The notes: a model not told the origin generated them from the sequence alone. Counted from the first letter of the stretch, positions 34,544-45,240 are shown. The stretch is 64,000 bases of DNA from Limnanthes douglasii subsp. nivea (GCA_036936605.1 JAUPFV010000001.1:247626925-247690924); one strand, 5' to 3'. Numbers and translations: made by a program.

Positions 34544-36295
34544 ATGAATTCGGACGTCCCGGAAGTACCACCAGCTTTGCTTGAAGTGGTGGGTGAAAAT
34601 GATGAATATACCATCGAGGAGCGTGATAGATTAAAGGGCGAGATAGAAGCTTTGAGGGCGGAGAAGGCTAAGATGGGCATGAAAGAGAAGTCAAAAGCAT
34701 CAGTCGCTCATCATACCGATAACCCTAGAGAGCATGAGCCTTCGAAGACTCATGTGAGTACCAAGAAGACTCATGCTAGCTCCAAAAAGTCTCACCGATC
34801 TAAGCCAGTGGAGAATTCTGACTCGGACTCAGAGTCTTCTGGTAGCTCGTCGGACGAGGATGGAGTTGAAGAGTCCTTGTCCTCCAGCAATGATGAGGGC
34901 CGATCCAAAAAGAAGCAAAAGTTGATTAAAAAGTATTCGAGAAAAAGGGATAGACATGGGAAATTGAAGAAGAATATAGGCAAAGGATCGTCTCACAGCC
35001 GGAGGCATGTAAACCGGATGCTGATGGATCATTTTGCCTTCCACGATGAACCAGGTATCTTTGCAACTCCCAATGAGGATACTGTGTTCAGTCGTGGCTG
35101 GAATTGGAGACAATCTCCATTGTCTTCCAAGATTCTGTCCGGAAACCTCCCTAAGAGGTTCGATAGCACTAAAATGGAGAAATACGATGGCAGTACTGAT
35201 CCGGACAACCACTTGGAACAATTTAAAAACTTCATGATCAATTTTGATGATGACGACAAGTTACTCTGTAGAGCATTCTCCCAATCCTTTACGCGGAGTG
35301 CTCTAAAGTGGTATAACAGTCTACCTCAAGGCTGCATCAGGAATTTTGATACTTTTTGGGTGGCCTTTCGAAGGCAGTTTGTTGGGAGTAAAGAGTTGAA
35401 GGGCAATGGGGACACAATAATCCATTGTGCCCAAGAACCAAACGAATCATTGAAAGAATACATAAGTCGTTTTGTAAACACCAAAAATGGGTTGGCTGAT
35501 TGCTTCGAGCAAGTATCAATAGCATCCTTGAGACAGGGCTTAAACCTTGGAAATTTGGCTGATTCAGTGACCAGAAAGAAAGCCAGGACTTGGGGAGGTT
35601 TGCTGAATCAAGTCAGAAAGCAAATCAATGTTGATGAAACAAAGAAAACTAGGGTGCACAAGCAGGTGAGGTCTGCCCCGGTTGCACCAAACCCCAACCA
35701 AAATTAGTTTAGGAACAAGGCAAGGGAGACCGGACAGGGGCATAACAGGGCTAAAGCTCAATCTCAGCCAGCTGCACCTGCCCAGAGTCAACAATCTAGA
35801 AATAAGAGACGGCCTTGGTTTCAACCGGAGTGGTTTGCAGAATTAAAAGAAAGTGTGGCCACCATTTACGATAAAACAAAGGAAGAAGTGCACTATAGAA
35901 GGTCGGTCACACTGCAATCTCCTAGGGAACACCGTAACAACTCTTTCTGCCAGTACCATAATGATACTGGCCATACCACTGACGATTGTATAGCCTTGAA
36001 ACAAGAAGTTCAGAACTTGATTGAAAGAGGAAAGCTGGGGGCATATGTCAAAATAAGAGGAGGAAATAGGCCTGATAATACTCATCGGGTTGGTCCAAGC
36101 ACTGCTGCTCCGGAGGGAGCTATGGTTATAATCGAAAAATTTGATGTAGAATCAGAATACTTGGATCGGGATCCAACTCGAAATAGAGTGGGTGCCATTG
36201 AGGAACGTTGTAAAACGGTCTCTGGGCTTATTAAGTTTTTTGAGTCACTTACAATTTTCAGAGGGGATACTATGACATCTCCTACGCTTCTTTAA
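34544..36295 (+). pseudogene. gag: Tat element C: gag
   Basis: The frame is open from 34499, but the first ATG is at 34544 (MNSDVPEVPPALLEV). The protein has an N-terminal coiled coil (ERDRLKGEIEALRAEKAK), a Ser/Asp-rich basic linker, the retrotransposon gag core (NHLEQFKNFMINFDDDD, LKWYNSLPQG, FRRQFVGSKELKG, ESLKEYISRF) and a zinc-knuckle-like CQYHNDTGHTTDDC at 35948-35989 (spacing C-2-H-4-H-4-C). One in-frame TAG at 35705-35707 splits an otherwise continuous frame ending at 36295. It would form virus-like particles in the cytoplasm if intact. A frameshift at about 36290 separates it from protease. Confidence 0.85.
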
Positions 36296-36786
36296 GAAAG
36301 AGGCACGTTCATACTTTAGCCACCCAGCTAGAAGGGGGCATGACCTCCTATCAATCACAAATTCTGTTTCCCTTCATTGTTTTCGATGAAGATGACTTAA
36401 GGGATATAGTTGGCCCCCATGAAGATGTTGTTGTCATAGGAGCATCCATTGGGGGCAATGACATAAGACGAATCTTGGTGGATACTGGAAGCTCAGCCAA
36501 TATCCTCTTCTTAACCACTTACAAAAAGATGAAAAATCCAGCCGTAATTCAGCGTTCGGACAGATCAATTGTGGGTTTCACTGGAAGCTCATCAGATTTG
36601 ATCGGGGAGTTCGAAGAGGAAGTTTTATTGGGCAAGGGACCTTTTAAGAAGATGGTCAGGATACTTTTTATTGTGGTGGATTGTCCCACTTGTTATAATG
36701 CTATTTTAGGGAGGTCTTGGCTCTCTAGAATGCATGCAGTGGCCTCGACAGTCCACCAATGTTTGAAATATGTTGTTCAAGGATAG
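36296..36786 (+). pseudogene. Tat element C: aspartic protease
   Basis: Open from just upstream of 36340 to TAG at 36784-36786. It contains FIVFDEDDLRDIVGPHED, then DIRRILVDTGSSANILF with catalytic Asp codon 36481-36483, FEEEVLLGKGPF, and CPTCYNAILGRSWLS (the family's second conserved motif). The protease core looks intact and would cleave the gag-pol polyprotein. It shares its frame with RT downstream, interrupted by three stops between 36784 and 36890. Confidence 0.85.
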
Positions 36787-36948
36787 ATGGGAGTTGTCTG
36801 AAGCAGTCAAAAGGTTGCAAGGGAGTGTTATGCTACAGCACTGGCTCCACGGACGTTGGGGGCAGTTCGTATCAACGAAGAATAACAGTTTGATGGGCTT
36901 TCTGGGGGTGAGGGTGAAATTGATGACCCCAGAGATACCACTGGAGTA

Positions 36949-37728
36949 TTGATACCAGTCGAAGAATTTGAAACACATTCTTTAGAAGAGGGAAAAAGTG
37001 TTAAGATGGGGTCCAAAATGTCGTCCGAACTGAAGAATAGAATGTTGAAGTTTCTAAAAGACCATCAACATGTTTTTGCTTGGTGCAATGCTGATGTAAC
37101 TGGGGTTCCAGCAGATATTATATCACATCACCTATCCATCCGAAGAGACATAGCACTTGTGGTACAAAAGAGAATGGCTTTTTATAAGGAAAAGGTTGAT
37201 GTTATTGTTCAAGAAGTTGACATGCTCACAAAAATGGGGCATATAAAGGAGTCTCAATATCCTTTGTGGACTGCCAATCTGGTCTTGGTGAAAAAGAAAA
37301 ATGGCAAGTGGCGTATGTGCATTGACTTCACAGATCTCAATAGGGCTTCCCGAAAAGATTTATATCCAGTCCCCCAGATTGATCAGCTGGTAGATTCCAC
37401 TTCTGGGAATAAGCTACTATCCTTCATGGATGCTTTCTCCGGGTACAATCAGATTCAAGTAGACCCGAAGGATCAGGAGCATACCACATTTGTCACTCAC
37501 ATGGGTCTTCATTGCTACAAGGTGATGCCATTTGGATTGAAAAATGCTGGGGCTACTTATCAGAGATTGGTGAACAAAGCCTTTGCTGATCAAATTGGAA
37601 GAAATATGGAAGTATAGATTGATGACATGATGGTGAAAAGTGTGGATGAACAACTACACTTGGCAGGCCTCTAAAAAACCTTTGCTAACTTATTAAAAGT
37701 AAATTTAAAGCTAAATCCAGAAAAGTGT
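36949..37728 (+). pseudogene. Tat element C: reverse transcriptase
   Basis: The open stretch 36949-37617 has VFAWCNADVTGVP, WTANLVLVKKKNGKWRMCID, FTDLNRASRKDLYPVPQID, LSFMDAFSGYNQI and MPFGLKNAGATYQRLVN, all typical Ty3/gypsy RT blocks. The catalytic box reads MEV, then TAG (37615-37617), then IDDMMVKS: the tyrosine of YIDD is a stop. A second stop, TAA, is at 37672-37674. Downstream sequence stays in the same frame. RT cannot be made full length without readthrough. Confidence 0.9.
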
Positions 37729-38420
37729 GTGTTCGGAGTGCAGTCCGGGAAATTCCTAGGTTATATAATAAGTGAGCAAGGGATACAGCCCGATCCGGAC
37801 CAACTTAATGCCTTATTCCAAATGGAGCCTCCTCGGAATGTTAAAGAAGTACAACGATTGACTGGGAGGTTGGCCGCTTTAAATCGATTCATCTCAAGGT
37901 CTTCGGACAGATGTGCCCCGTTTTTTCAAACTTTGAAGGGAGCAAAGGGGTTTGACTAGACTTCACAGTGTAATGAGGCCTTCAATGAGATAAAGAGACA
38001 TCTGTCCTCCCCCAAAGCTTTATTTAAACCGGTTGATGGAGAGACCATTTTTGTATACTTGGCAATTTCAAGTTGTGCCATCAGTGTTGTATTGGTAAGA
38101 GAGGTGGATAATTACCCCCATCCGGTGTACTACATCAGCAAGAGCTTGATAGATGCAGAAAAACGCTATTTAAAGCTCGAAAAATTAGCTTTAGCCTTGG
38201 TAATTGCTGCAAGGAAGATGAGACCTTATTTTCAGGCTCATCCTGTTATCGTCCGGACATCTTTTCCCTTGAAGAATGTCCTTCAAAAGGCAGACATTTC
38301 AAGTAGAATGACTAAATGGTTAGTGGAATTGGGGGATTTCAATATTTATTTTGCTCCTCGAACAGAAATCAAAGCCCAAGTTGTGGCTGATTTTTTAGTT
38401 GAATTCCACTCTGATAGGGA
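37729..38420 (+). pseudogene. Tat element C: RNase H domain
   Basis: It runs from FGVQSGKFLGYIISEQGI (RT thumb and connection) through NRFISRSSDRCAPFFQ, a TAG at 37957-37959 replacing the Trp of the family motif FDW, then ISVVLVREVDN, YYISKSLIDAEKRYLKLEKLA, AARKMRPYFQAHPVIV and WLVELGDFNIYFAPR. Same frame as RT. It would degrade the RNA strand of the hybrid. Confidence 0.85.
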
Positions 38421-38439
38421 TACGGAGCGAACTACTGAG

Positions 38440-38860
38440 ATGAAAGATAAAAAGGTCTGGCTCGTCCGAACAGATGGTGGATCAAGTACTATGGGATGTG
38501 GTGCAGGGGTGTGCTTGACCTCTCCATATGGTGACAAGATGTACCAGGCTATATTTTATGATTTTAGGGCTTCCAACAATGAGTCCGAATACGAAGCAGC
38601 TATAGCTGGTTTAAAGTTAGCTTATATTTGTGTGGCCAAAAGGGTCAAGGTGATGAGTGATTCCCAACTTCTTATCCACCATGCGCAAGGCCAATCTGAG
38701 GCCAAAAAGGAGCAACTAGTGAAGTACTTACTTCTTCTTAAAAATGAGGCACTTAAGTTCAAAAGTATTGTTTATGAGCATATACCCCAGGCAGATAATG
38801 AACTAGCAGATTCATTGACAACCATTGTATACACTGAGTCATATCCTTGGATCCATGTAC
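38440..38860 (+). CDS. Tat element C: additional RNase H domain
   Basis: Within the long open stretch 38059-39327. Acidic residues expected for RNase H are all present: VRTDGGSS (Asp), FRASNNESEYEAAIAGL (Glu), VMSDSQLLIHH (Asp) and QADNELADSL (Asp). This second RNase H between the first RNase H and integrase is a hallmark of the Tat lineage. The domain itself carries no stop. Confidence 0.85.
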
Positions 38861-39130
38861 TTGATATCCCTTCCATTCAACTTAATGTGGGTAAAGAGGA
38901 AGAAATTTTCAAAGTACAGATGAAACAACCTCAAGATTGGATATTTCCTCTCCTGCAGTATCTCTCCGATGGCATCTTGCCTCCGGATAAATCACTAGCA
39001 AGAAAAATGAAGCACAAGGCTCGTGGCTTTATCATAATAAGAGACGTTCTGTATAAAAAGTCTTACAGTATACCTCTTTTGCGATGTTTGGGAGATGATG
39101 AGTCTCAAGTAGTCCTCTCCGAATTGCATG
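38861..39130 (+). pseudogene. Tat element C: integrase N-terminal stub
   Basis: Sequence continues as LLQYLSDGILPPDK, ARGFIIIRDVLYKKSYSIPLLRCLG, ESQVVLSELHD, matching the start of B's integrase. At about 39131 the homology stops, right where the zinc-binding HDGEGxxH should begin, and the sequence becomes the antisense gene. The catalytic core and C-terminus are absent, so C cannot integrate on its own. The open frame running on to 39327 is antisense-gene sequence read backwards. Confidence 0.85.
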
Positions 39131-40432
39131 ATCTTGGCAAAGCAAGACCATGTCTGACTTCACCTTGGCATACATTTCTTCTTGGTTGTCTATTATATTG
39201 TTGGCATAGGCATCGATCTTGGCCTGAATCTTGGCCTCTTGCTCCCTTAGCAGATCTGCTTTCTCCTCCGCAGCGTTGGACACTGTGTTCTCGAGCGCGA
39301 TCTTGTCACTTGTCAAGTTATGGATGACTTGATCCTTGGCATTTTCCTCCTCTTTCGAAGAGGTGAGATCTTTCTCCAATCCGGACAGCTTCTCCCGGAG
39401 CTCTTTGATAGTGTCTTCTGAAGTGGCAACCTTTGTGATCCACCCCTCTTGGCTCTTCTTTAGCTCCTCGTTTTCTCCCTTCAGAATGTCAGCATGATGA
39501 GTGGCAGTAAGAAGATCATCAGACTGTTTCTCTTTGTCAGATTTGAGATCTTTGATAGTGTCTGCCTGACTTCGAACTTGTTTCTCCAAAACAAGCACTG
39601 GTTGAACATTACTTAATATGGAGTGAGCTATAATTTCCCTTTCACTTGAAATAGTAAAAGTCTTACCATTAAAAGTGACGGTGTTCGAAGTACTTAGAGG
39701 GAGGTAAGGCCCAACAAAATCGTCTTTGGGGAGGTTGGCAAAATAGTCACCAAGTCCATCAAGCCCGGTGATGTCAACACCATCAATGCTAAGGTCTCCT
39801 CCTCCAACCTCGTCGGTTTGAAAGTCATCAGGGATCTCCTCTGCTCGTGTTGGATCAATAGGGTCTACATGGAGGAGAGGCTCCGGAGGCCGGAGAGAAA
39901 GTTCATCACCCTGGAGGTCTTTTTCTTCTTAGCATCCTTGTCCTTGCTTTCTGCTCCCCATTTTTTGTCTCTCTTAGGGACCCTTGGGGGTTTTGGGGAT
40001 TGAACCTCTTCCCTAGCACTTTCATGCTCTACCACTTCTAGCAGAGCAGCATCAATCTGGCTTGGGGCTGGCCCCTCTGGGTTTGTTGGAGAACCCTCCT
40101 CCACCTCGGCAGGGTTAGCCTCACCTGCAACCTTCTTGCCCTTCCCCTTCTTGCCTTTCATTTTACTCGGGCCTTGGCCCAACCTGGCAATTATAATGAC
40201 CCGTCCGGTGCGTGCGTTCTCTTGAGGACTACATCCGGAGGGGTTGGAGTGGTGAGTTCTTCCCAGGTCAAGTCCCTCCGGCCAGTGGTGTTCCAGAGGT
40301 GAGACCTTGCAAAATTGCCTCCTGTAAAAGCATCATGAAACCGGTTCCCCCATTTTTCAGCAGCCCAAGTGTTGATCTTGGTACAAGTGGTCTGCCCGGA
40401 CTTTAGGTAGTCATTGAAGTCTTTGGGCAGTT
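39131..40432 (-). pseudogene. Tat element C: antisense gene, last exon (coiled-coil part)
   Basis: It reads DQLPKDFNDYLKSGQTT and WAAEKWGNRFHDAFTGG from the splice acceptor at 40432, then after frameshifts a Lys-rich linker (KMKGKKGKGKKVAG) and the motif LPKDDFVGPYLPLSTSN (about 39720). The stretch 39598-39131 is a strong coiled coil (LEKQVRSQADTIKDLKSDK, LREKLSGLEKDLTSSKEEE) ending AKVKSDMVLL. The extreme C-terminus seen in B is deleted. Function unknown. Confidence 0.7.
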
Positions 40433-40513
40433 CTGTTAAGGCAAAAGACAAGACCAGTCAGTTTAGGAAAATTCGATAAAAGTAAAAAGAAAAATGTAAG
40501 GTCGGACACTTAC
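40433..40513 (-). other. Intron in the antisense gene, 81 bp
   Basis: Minus-strand donor GTAAGTGTCC (first base at 40513) and acceptor TTGCCTTAACAG (last base at 40433). Joining GATC to AACTGCCC gives SDQLPKDFNDY in frame. Classic GT-AG form with a T-rich tract before the acceptor. Confidence 0.7.
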
Positions 40514-41100
40514 GATCACTCCTCCATCTGCTGGTGAGGAGACTTGGGTTGACTCCAGCCTTGATTCTCCTCCCATTCTCCCAAGCACCACTTACGAACA
40601 GGAATTGAGTCCTTCAATTTCTCTCCGATTCAAGCAGATCATCCACTTCTTTATAATTATCACCCATGTTGAAGTGATAGAAGGGAATGTGGTGGTTCCT
40701 ACAGAGACTGGCCACAGCTGCGAATTCCTCCATTGGTAGAGGAATCCCGGAGAGCCTGGAGGCCATGATGCATGCCATAAGTGTGTACCAGGCGTTGGGG
40801 CTTAGTTGACTGAGACAGAGCTTGATAAGATGGAAATACCTAACTATTTCCGGATCCAAGGGGAACCTTAAACCCCAGTTAAAAAGCTCAGTAAAGATGA
40901 TAATTTCACTAAGTCTGCAGTCCATTGGGGTTTCGGGGTCTATGGGGATTCTTATCTTCACGTTCTCTGGAATTCCTCACTTCATACGCCTCCGGCCCAA
41001 CTCGGCTGTATGGATGAAATCATAGTTGATTTTTTGTAAAGCGAGAAGATATTTAACACTAACCTTATGGAAACAAGGTCCAACTTCCTTCGAGGATCTC
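40514..41100 (-). pseudogene. Tat element C: antisense gene, Transposase_28-like domain
   Basis: The minus strand 40961-40614 encodes KIRIPIDPETPMDCRLSEI, FTELFNWGLRFPLDPEIV, LSQLSPNAWYTLMACIM, PLPMEEFAAVASL. The pattern FFNxGLRFPLxP then LxPNAW is that of the putative gypsy-type transposon domain (Pfam Transposase_28). It continues past one stop to FLFVSGAWENGRR. This domain occurs in many plant proteins tied to retroelements, with no known biochemical role. A possible small intron lies at 41006-41063. Confidence 0.7.
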
Positions 41101-41304
41101 TGGCAGATCTAGGTGCCTAAGGCACAGTTTTTCTTTGCCATTATCCTTTTTAGCAGCAGCAGCGTCACTAGTCTGTCCGGAGGGTTCGGACTCGAATTGA
41201 GCCTCTTCAATAGAGTCCTTCATTATTTCCTCCATTATTGAGGAAGGGTTTTCAGTTGTCTTGGTGAGGGGAAGATTTGGAGTTGGTTCAGCCTGACCTC
41301 CGGA

Positions 41305-41877
41305 CTAGTGAACTTCAGTACTCTCCTGGACTCTAGCCTCCGGGTGGGGCTCTGATGTGGAGGTTTCTCTTCGGGGGCTTGAGCCAGTAGCCTCCGGACC
41401 GGACAGCCTGTCCTTGGGTACTTTTATGGGTACTTCTGACCCTGTACTGCTATCTTTAGCGCCTGATTTCGAAGGGGTGCCTTTGGAAGCCTGCCCTTTG
41501 ACCAACCGGCTTTTTCTTTGATCAACCAGCTTGTTGGGAGAAGTATCAGCATCTGACCTCATGGCTAAGAACGGGGAAGGTTTTTTAAAACTAGTAACTG
41601 TTAAGCCTGGTTCAATAGTGGGTTCTGACTCTTGAATCGATGAACCTGAGACAATAGGGGAGAGGCTAGTTTGAAACAATCTCTTCGGTCTGACACTTTT
41701 GGTAGAAGATGAACCCTGGTCAGGCTCTGTAGCTGAGGTTGTTGGTTTTTCGATGGGAGAAGTAGGTAAGCATGCTGCGATGCGCTTTTCCCTTTCAACT
41801 TTCTGTGCTTTTTCTAGTTCAGATAGATTGAGCCACCCTCCTCTGACTAAAGCGTTCCTAGCCGTGAACATAAACAA
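41305..41877 (-). pseudogene. Tat element C: antisense gene, N-terminal low-complexity part
   Basis: 190 codons from ATG: MFMFTARNALVRGGWLNLSEL followed by a Ser/Thr/Pro-rich disordered stretch (KPTTSATEPDQGSSSTKS, PKDRLSGPEATGSSPRRE). It lies directly inside the 3' LTR side of element C, facing gag-pol, so transcription would have to start near the 3' LTR in the reverse direction. I did not identify a promoter. Confidence 0.55.
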
Positions 41878-42316
41878 CCAAAGTAAAAAACTTGTGTTTG
41901 AGAGAGAAAGCTCTGAAAATTAGCAAAGTGAAAATGAAAATGATAGTAAAACAGTGGAAAAGTGTTTTAATTTATAGTAAACCCTAAAAAGAAGTTTTGA
42001 TTCCTAGGAGAATTCGAAAGGATTTGGAATGATTAAGAGACGACGCTGATGTCACCTTCATTAATGAATATGTTGCTTTTCAGAGAAGGTGGGTGCGAAA
42101 TTCAAGGTGAAAAAATGGCTAGAGTAACAAACCAAAGAGAGACACGTGTCCCATGAACTTTGGCAAAAAACCGTTCAGGTTCAAAGAGCTTTTTTCAGTC
42201 CGGATAAAACCATAACACAGTTCGAAAGACCTGTCCGGATGAAACTATCACTGATTACGGACTGTTTTTCAGGTTTCGACAAAGGTTTTTGAACAAACAC
42301 CTAAAAAAACGGCTAC

Positions 42317-42729
42317 TGATGAGTCCAGATTCCGTTACCATTAGGGACAGGGATAGTTCGGACAAAAACTACCTAACCGGACAAGGCAGTTCGAACACCT
42401 CACCCATTGGACTGTTCGGACAAGGTGGTTTCCTACTAAGAGCTCATGGGTCCTTGAACTTGACTAAGCTGCCTGCTCTCCTACTAAGAGCTCATGGGTC
42501 CTTGAACTTGACCCGGGTCCATTAAACATGACCCGAAAGCCCATAAGGCCCAGATGTAAGGGTATAAATACCCAACCACCAACATTAAATGAGGGTAATG
42601 AAAATTAAGTACAATCAGGCTGCTTAATTCTCCCTCTACTCTCTACTCAAACATTAAATACTTACAAACTTCCACGAAACTCTAAACAAAAATTACAAAC
42701 TTACCCTCAGACAAAAATAAACCTCACCA
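42317..42729 (+). repeat. Tat element C: 3' LTR, 413 bp
   Basis: TGATGAGTCCAGATTCC to AAACCTCACCA, followed by target duplication TTATT. Compared with the 5' LTR it carries a second copy of CTACTAAGAGCTCATGGGTC about 55 bp upstream, where the 5' LTR has unrelated sequence. Other differences are mostly single transitions. The upstream CTAAAAAAACGGCTAC is only a weak polypurine tract. Confidence 0.95.
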
Positions 42730-43119
42730 TTATTCACTAGTTACAAAGATTAACATTGGTTGATCTATATTTTTTCTTAAGATAGAGAAGTTGTATAGTT
42801 CAATTTAAAAGCAAATATACATGCATAAATTATAATTTTTATTTTGCTTGGCTAATTTTAAATTTTATTGTTGATTGAGTTTTTTATGTTTGGATGCATA
42901 GATATTTTAAAACAACTCCTAAATAAAAAATAGCAAATACAAATGCCTCTAATTTAATTACTAAAGTTAACCGCGAATAGACACAAGATGAAGTTGTTGT
43001 TCTAGAAGCTCATATGTTCTGGTGGTCAATAATCCACAACTTGAAGTCGAAGATCAATCTTCAAATTGGGAACATTTGGAGGTTGATCCAAGGGAGAGAG
43101 ACTCATTCTCTACGTTGGT

Positions 43120-43970
43120 GGTCAGCATAACTTTGCAGTGACAAAATGTGAACCTCTTATGATGCATAATCAAAGTATTGAAGCTTCTTTAAAGAAGAAA
43201 AGTGACAGAGAAATCTGATTATCTTGTGTGATTGAATGCATCACTTATAGTTGCTAAATATCTTCTACTAGGTGGTTTGACATTTAACGGACATGATGAA
43301 TATAAAAATTCTTCATATAAAGGAACTTTTCTTGAGTTATTAGAAGTTTTTTCCTTGATCAATAAAGAAATAAGAGTTGTGGTAAAATATGATCCGAAAA
43401 ATCATAAGATGGCTCCTTTTGATATTAAAAAAGAGCTTGTAAATGCTTGTGCAGTTGAAATAGTTGACAAAATTGTTTAAAAAATTGGAGATAATAATAT
43501 TTTTGTATTAGTTGATGAATTTGGAGATTGCTCTAGGTAAAGAACAAATGGTTGTTGTTTTGTATTTTGTTGATGAGAAATGGTTTGTTATGGAAAGATT
43601 TATTGGAATAGTTTATGTCCAATAAACTAGTGCAATATCAAGAAAAAATGCTCTTGAAAGTTTGTTGTGTTGATATAAATTGTTTATGTTTATAATTATA
43701 GGACAAAGACATGATGGGGCAAGCAACATGCGTGGTAGATTTGAAGGTTTGAAAACTTTGATAAAAAAAGACAATTCTAATGCTTATTATGTGTATTGTT
43801 TTGATCACCAATCATAATTGACATCTATTGTAGTTGTAAGAGAACACGTTGGTGTGAAATAGTTCTTTAATCTTGTTACACATGTTGTTAATGCCATAAA
43901 ATACAGGACACCATTATGTTTCGATCTTAACTACGTCATTGAATTTAAATGAACATTGATGAATAAAACA
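43120..43970 (+). pseudogene. hAT transposase remnant (DUF4371 / ZMYM1-like)
   Basis: Ordered fragments: MMHNQSIEASLKKKSDRE (43160-43215), then the open stretch 43232-43480 LNASLIVAKYLLLGGLTFNGHDEY, GTFLELLEVF, KNHKMAPFDIKKELVNACAVEIV, then FVLVDE, VVVLYFVDEKWFVMERFIGIV, RHDGASNMRGRFEGLK, YYVYCFDHQ, FFNLVTHVVNAI in shifting frames. This is the DUF4371-type transposase of plant hAT elements resembling zinc-finger MYM-type protein 1. Catalytic C-terminal and dimerisation regions are missing. Clearly dead. Confidence 0.7.
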
Positions 43971-44075
43971 TAAAGTTAATTGTTAGTAGTCTCGTTATGT
44001 ATAGGTTTAATTTAAATAAACATTGATGAATAAAACATAAAGTTAATTGTTAGCAGTCTCGTTATGTATAGGTTT
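43942..44075. repeat. Tandem duplication, 2 x 67 bp
   Basis: Units 43942-44008 and 44009-44075 both run AATTTAAAT(G/A)AACATTG to GTTATGTATAGGTTT with two differences. Confidence 0.95.
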
Positions 44076-44149
44076 GAAAAGGGAAAATTCTCTCTCTTGT
44101 AGTTAAGGAATAATCAAGTCAAACTATGATATTATAAACATTGAATATG

Positions 44150-44154
<5 letters not shown>

Positions 44155-44205
<51 letters not shown>
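44155..44205. repeat. (TA)n microsatellite, 51 bp
   Basis: Pure TA tract. Open frames through it (Ile-Tyr repeats) are artefacts. Confidence 0.95.
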
Positions 44206-44208
<3 letters not shown>

Positions 44209-44594
44209 CTTTAATTCAAAGATCAAGACTCCATGTAACCAAACTCTATTATGTTCTTCAACCAAGAATCTCAAAACATCATTTTTATATTCATTTGTGA
44301 TCTTACTATCTTTATATTCCATACTGGAACTTTAATCTCTCTGAATATATTAGTACAAATTATATAAACGGTCTGATAAATTTTCAACTCTGATTTGATT
44401 CGTCTTTGAGAACTGGCTGGTATCCTTAAATTTATCCTAAAAATACTTAAAACACAACAAAATATAAACACCTTATTTTTACCACATTCGAAATGATAAA
44501 CTTATAATTTTATCATATACATTCATTTAACTTTTGAACCACAATTGTATATGATGAATATAATGGTAGAGAAGAATGTCGAGATGAAATCAAA

Positions 44595-44893
44595 CATTGA
44601 GGTAAAGTTTCTCGGATATTGTGACAGTAACCGGACCGGATGTGTTGATGATATGAGATGCACTTCAGGCTACTCTTTTACTATTGGTTCATATGTGGTT
44701 ACTTAGTCTTCAAGAAAATAAAAAACAGTAGCAAAATCATCTACCAAGACCAAATTTGTATCAACTGCATTAACAACGCTACATGTAGCATGCCTAAAAT
44801 GCATCTTAAAGGTTGTTTGGGAAAAACAAAAACAAGACATCCCGATCATGTGTGACAACAAATCTGCAATTCCTATTTAAAAGAGCCCAATTT
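44595..44893 (+). pseudogene. Old copia RNase H remnant, left part
   Basis: The + strand reads KFLGYCDSNRTGCVDDMRCTS, GYSFTIGSYVVT, SSRK, KTVAKSSTKTKFV, and MCDNKSAIPI with KSP, the Ty1/copia RNase H pattern (GYSDSDWAG, RKSTSGY, SSKKQ, STAEAEY, CDNKSAI). It carries stops. It is cut by element F at 44893 and resumes at 49543. Confidence 0.75.
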
Positions 44894-45225
44894 TGTTGAT
44901 TTCATGTGAATAAATCTCAGACAAAAGCTATGAAAAGCTTTGATGATTTTATTAGGTAATAGAAATGACTATTAAATAGTCAAAGATTGAGTACACAAAA
45001 TGAAACGACAGCTAAGAACATAAACTGAAAGGACAATATAAAAAAAACGAAAACACACTTAAAGGACACAAACTTGAAGTGGAGTGTAACTTCTATCTTG
45101 ACCAAATAAAGCATTAAAGTCCTAACAGTTATTAGATACCTCTGCTGGTAGATGCATCTGCGCTGTGTCCTTTGCTAGTAGATGCACTATTGGATCCCTC
45201 AAATAAAACATTAAAGTCCTAACAT
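44894..45225 (-). repeat. Copia element F: 3' LTR, 332 bp
   Basis: Plus-strand ends TGTTGATTTCATGTGAAT and GTCCTAACA. It matches the copy at 49249-49542 except for about 40 bp of extra sequence here (around ATAGTCAAAGATTGAGTAC) and scattered changes. Flanked on the left by AATTT. Confidence 0.9.
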
Positions 45226-45240
45226 TGCTTCCCCTAAACT
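45226..45240 (-). other. Copia element F: polypurine tract
   Basis: Minus strand GTTTAGGGGAAGCAA directly upstream of the LTR start TGTTAGG. Confidence 0.75.

Noticed and set aside
34829..35221. 130-codon minus-strand frame opposite gag of element C
   Set aside because: Shadow of the gag frame; no domain and no equivalent in B.
37615..37617. Selenocysteine or programmed readthrough at the RT stop
   Set aside because: No supporting structure seen, and further stops at 37672 and 37957 make decay the simpler reading; kept only as an alternative in the findings.
44119..44335. Ile-Tyr repeat frames on both strands
   Set aside because: Artefact of the (TA)n tract.
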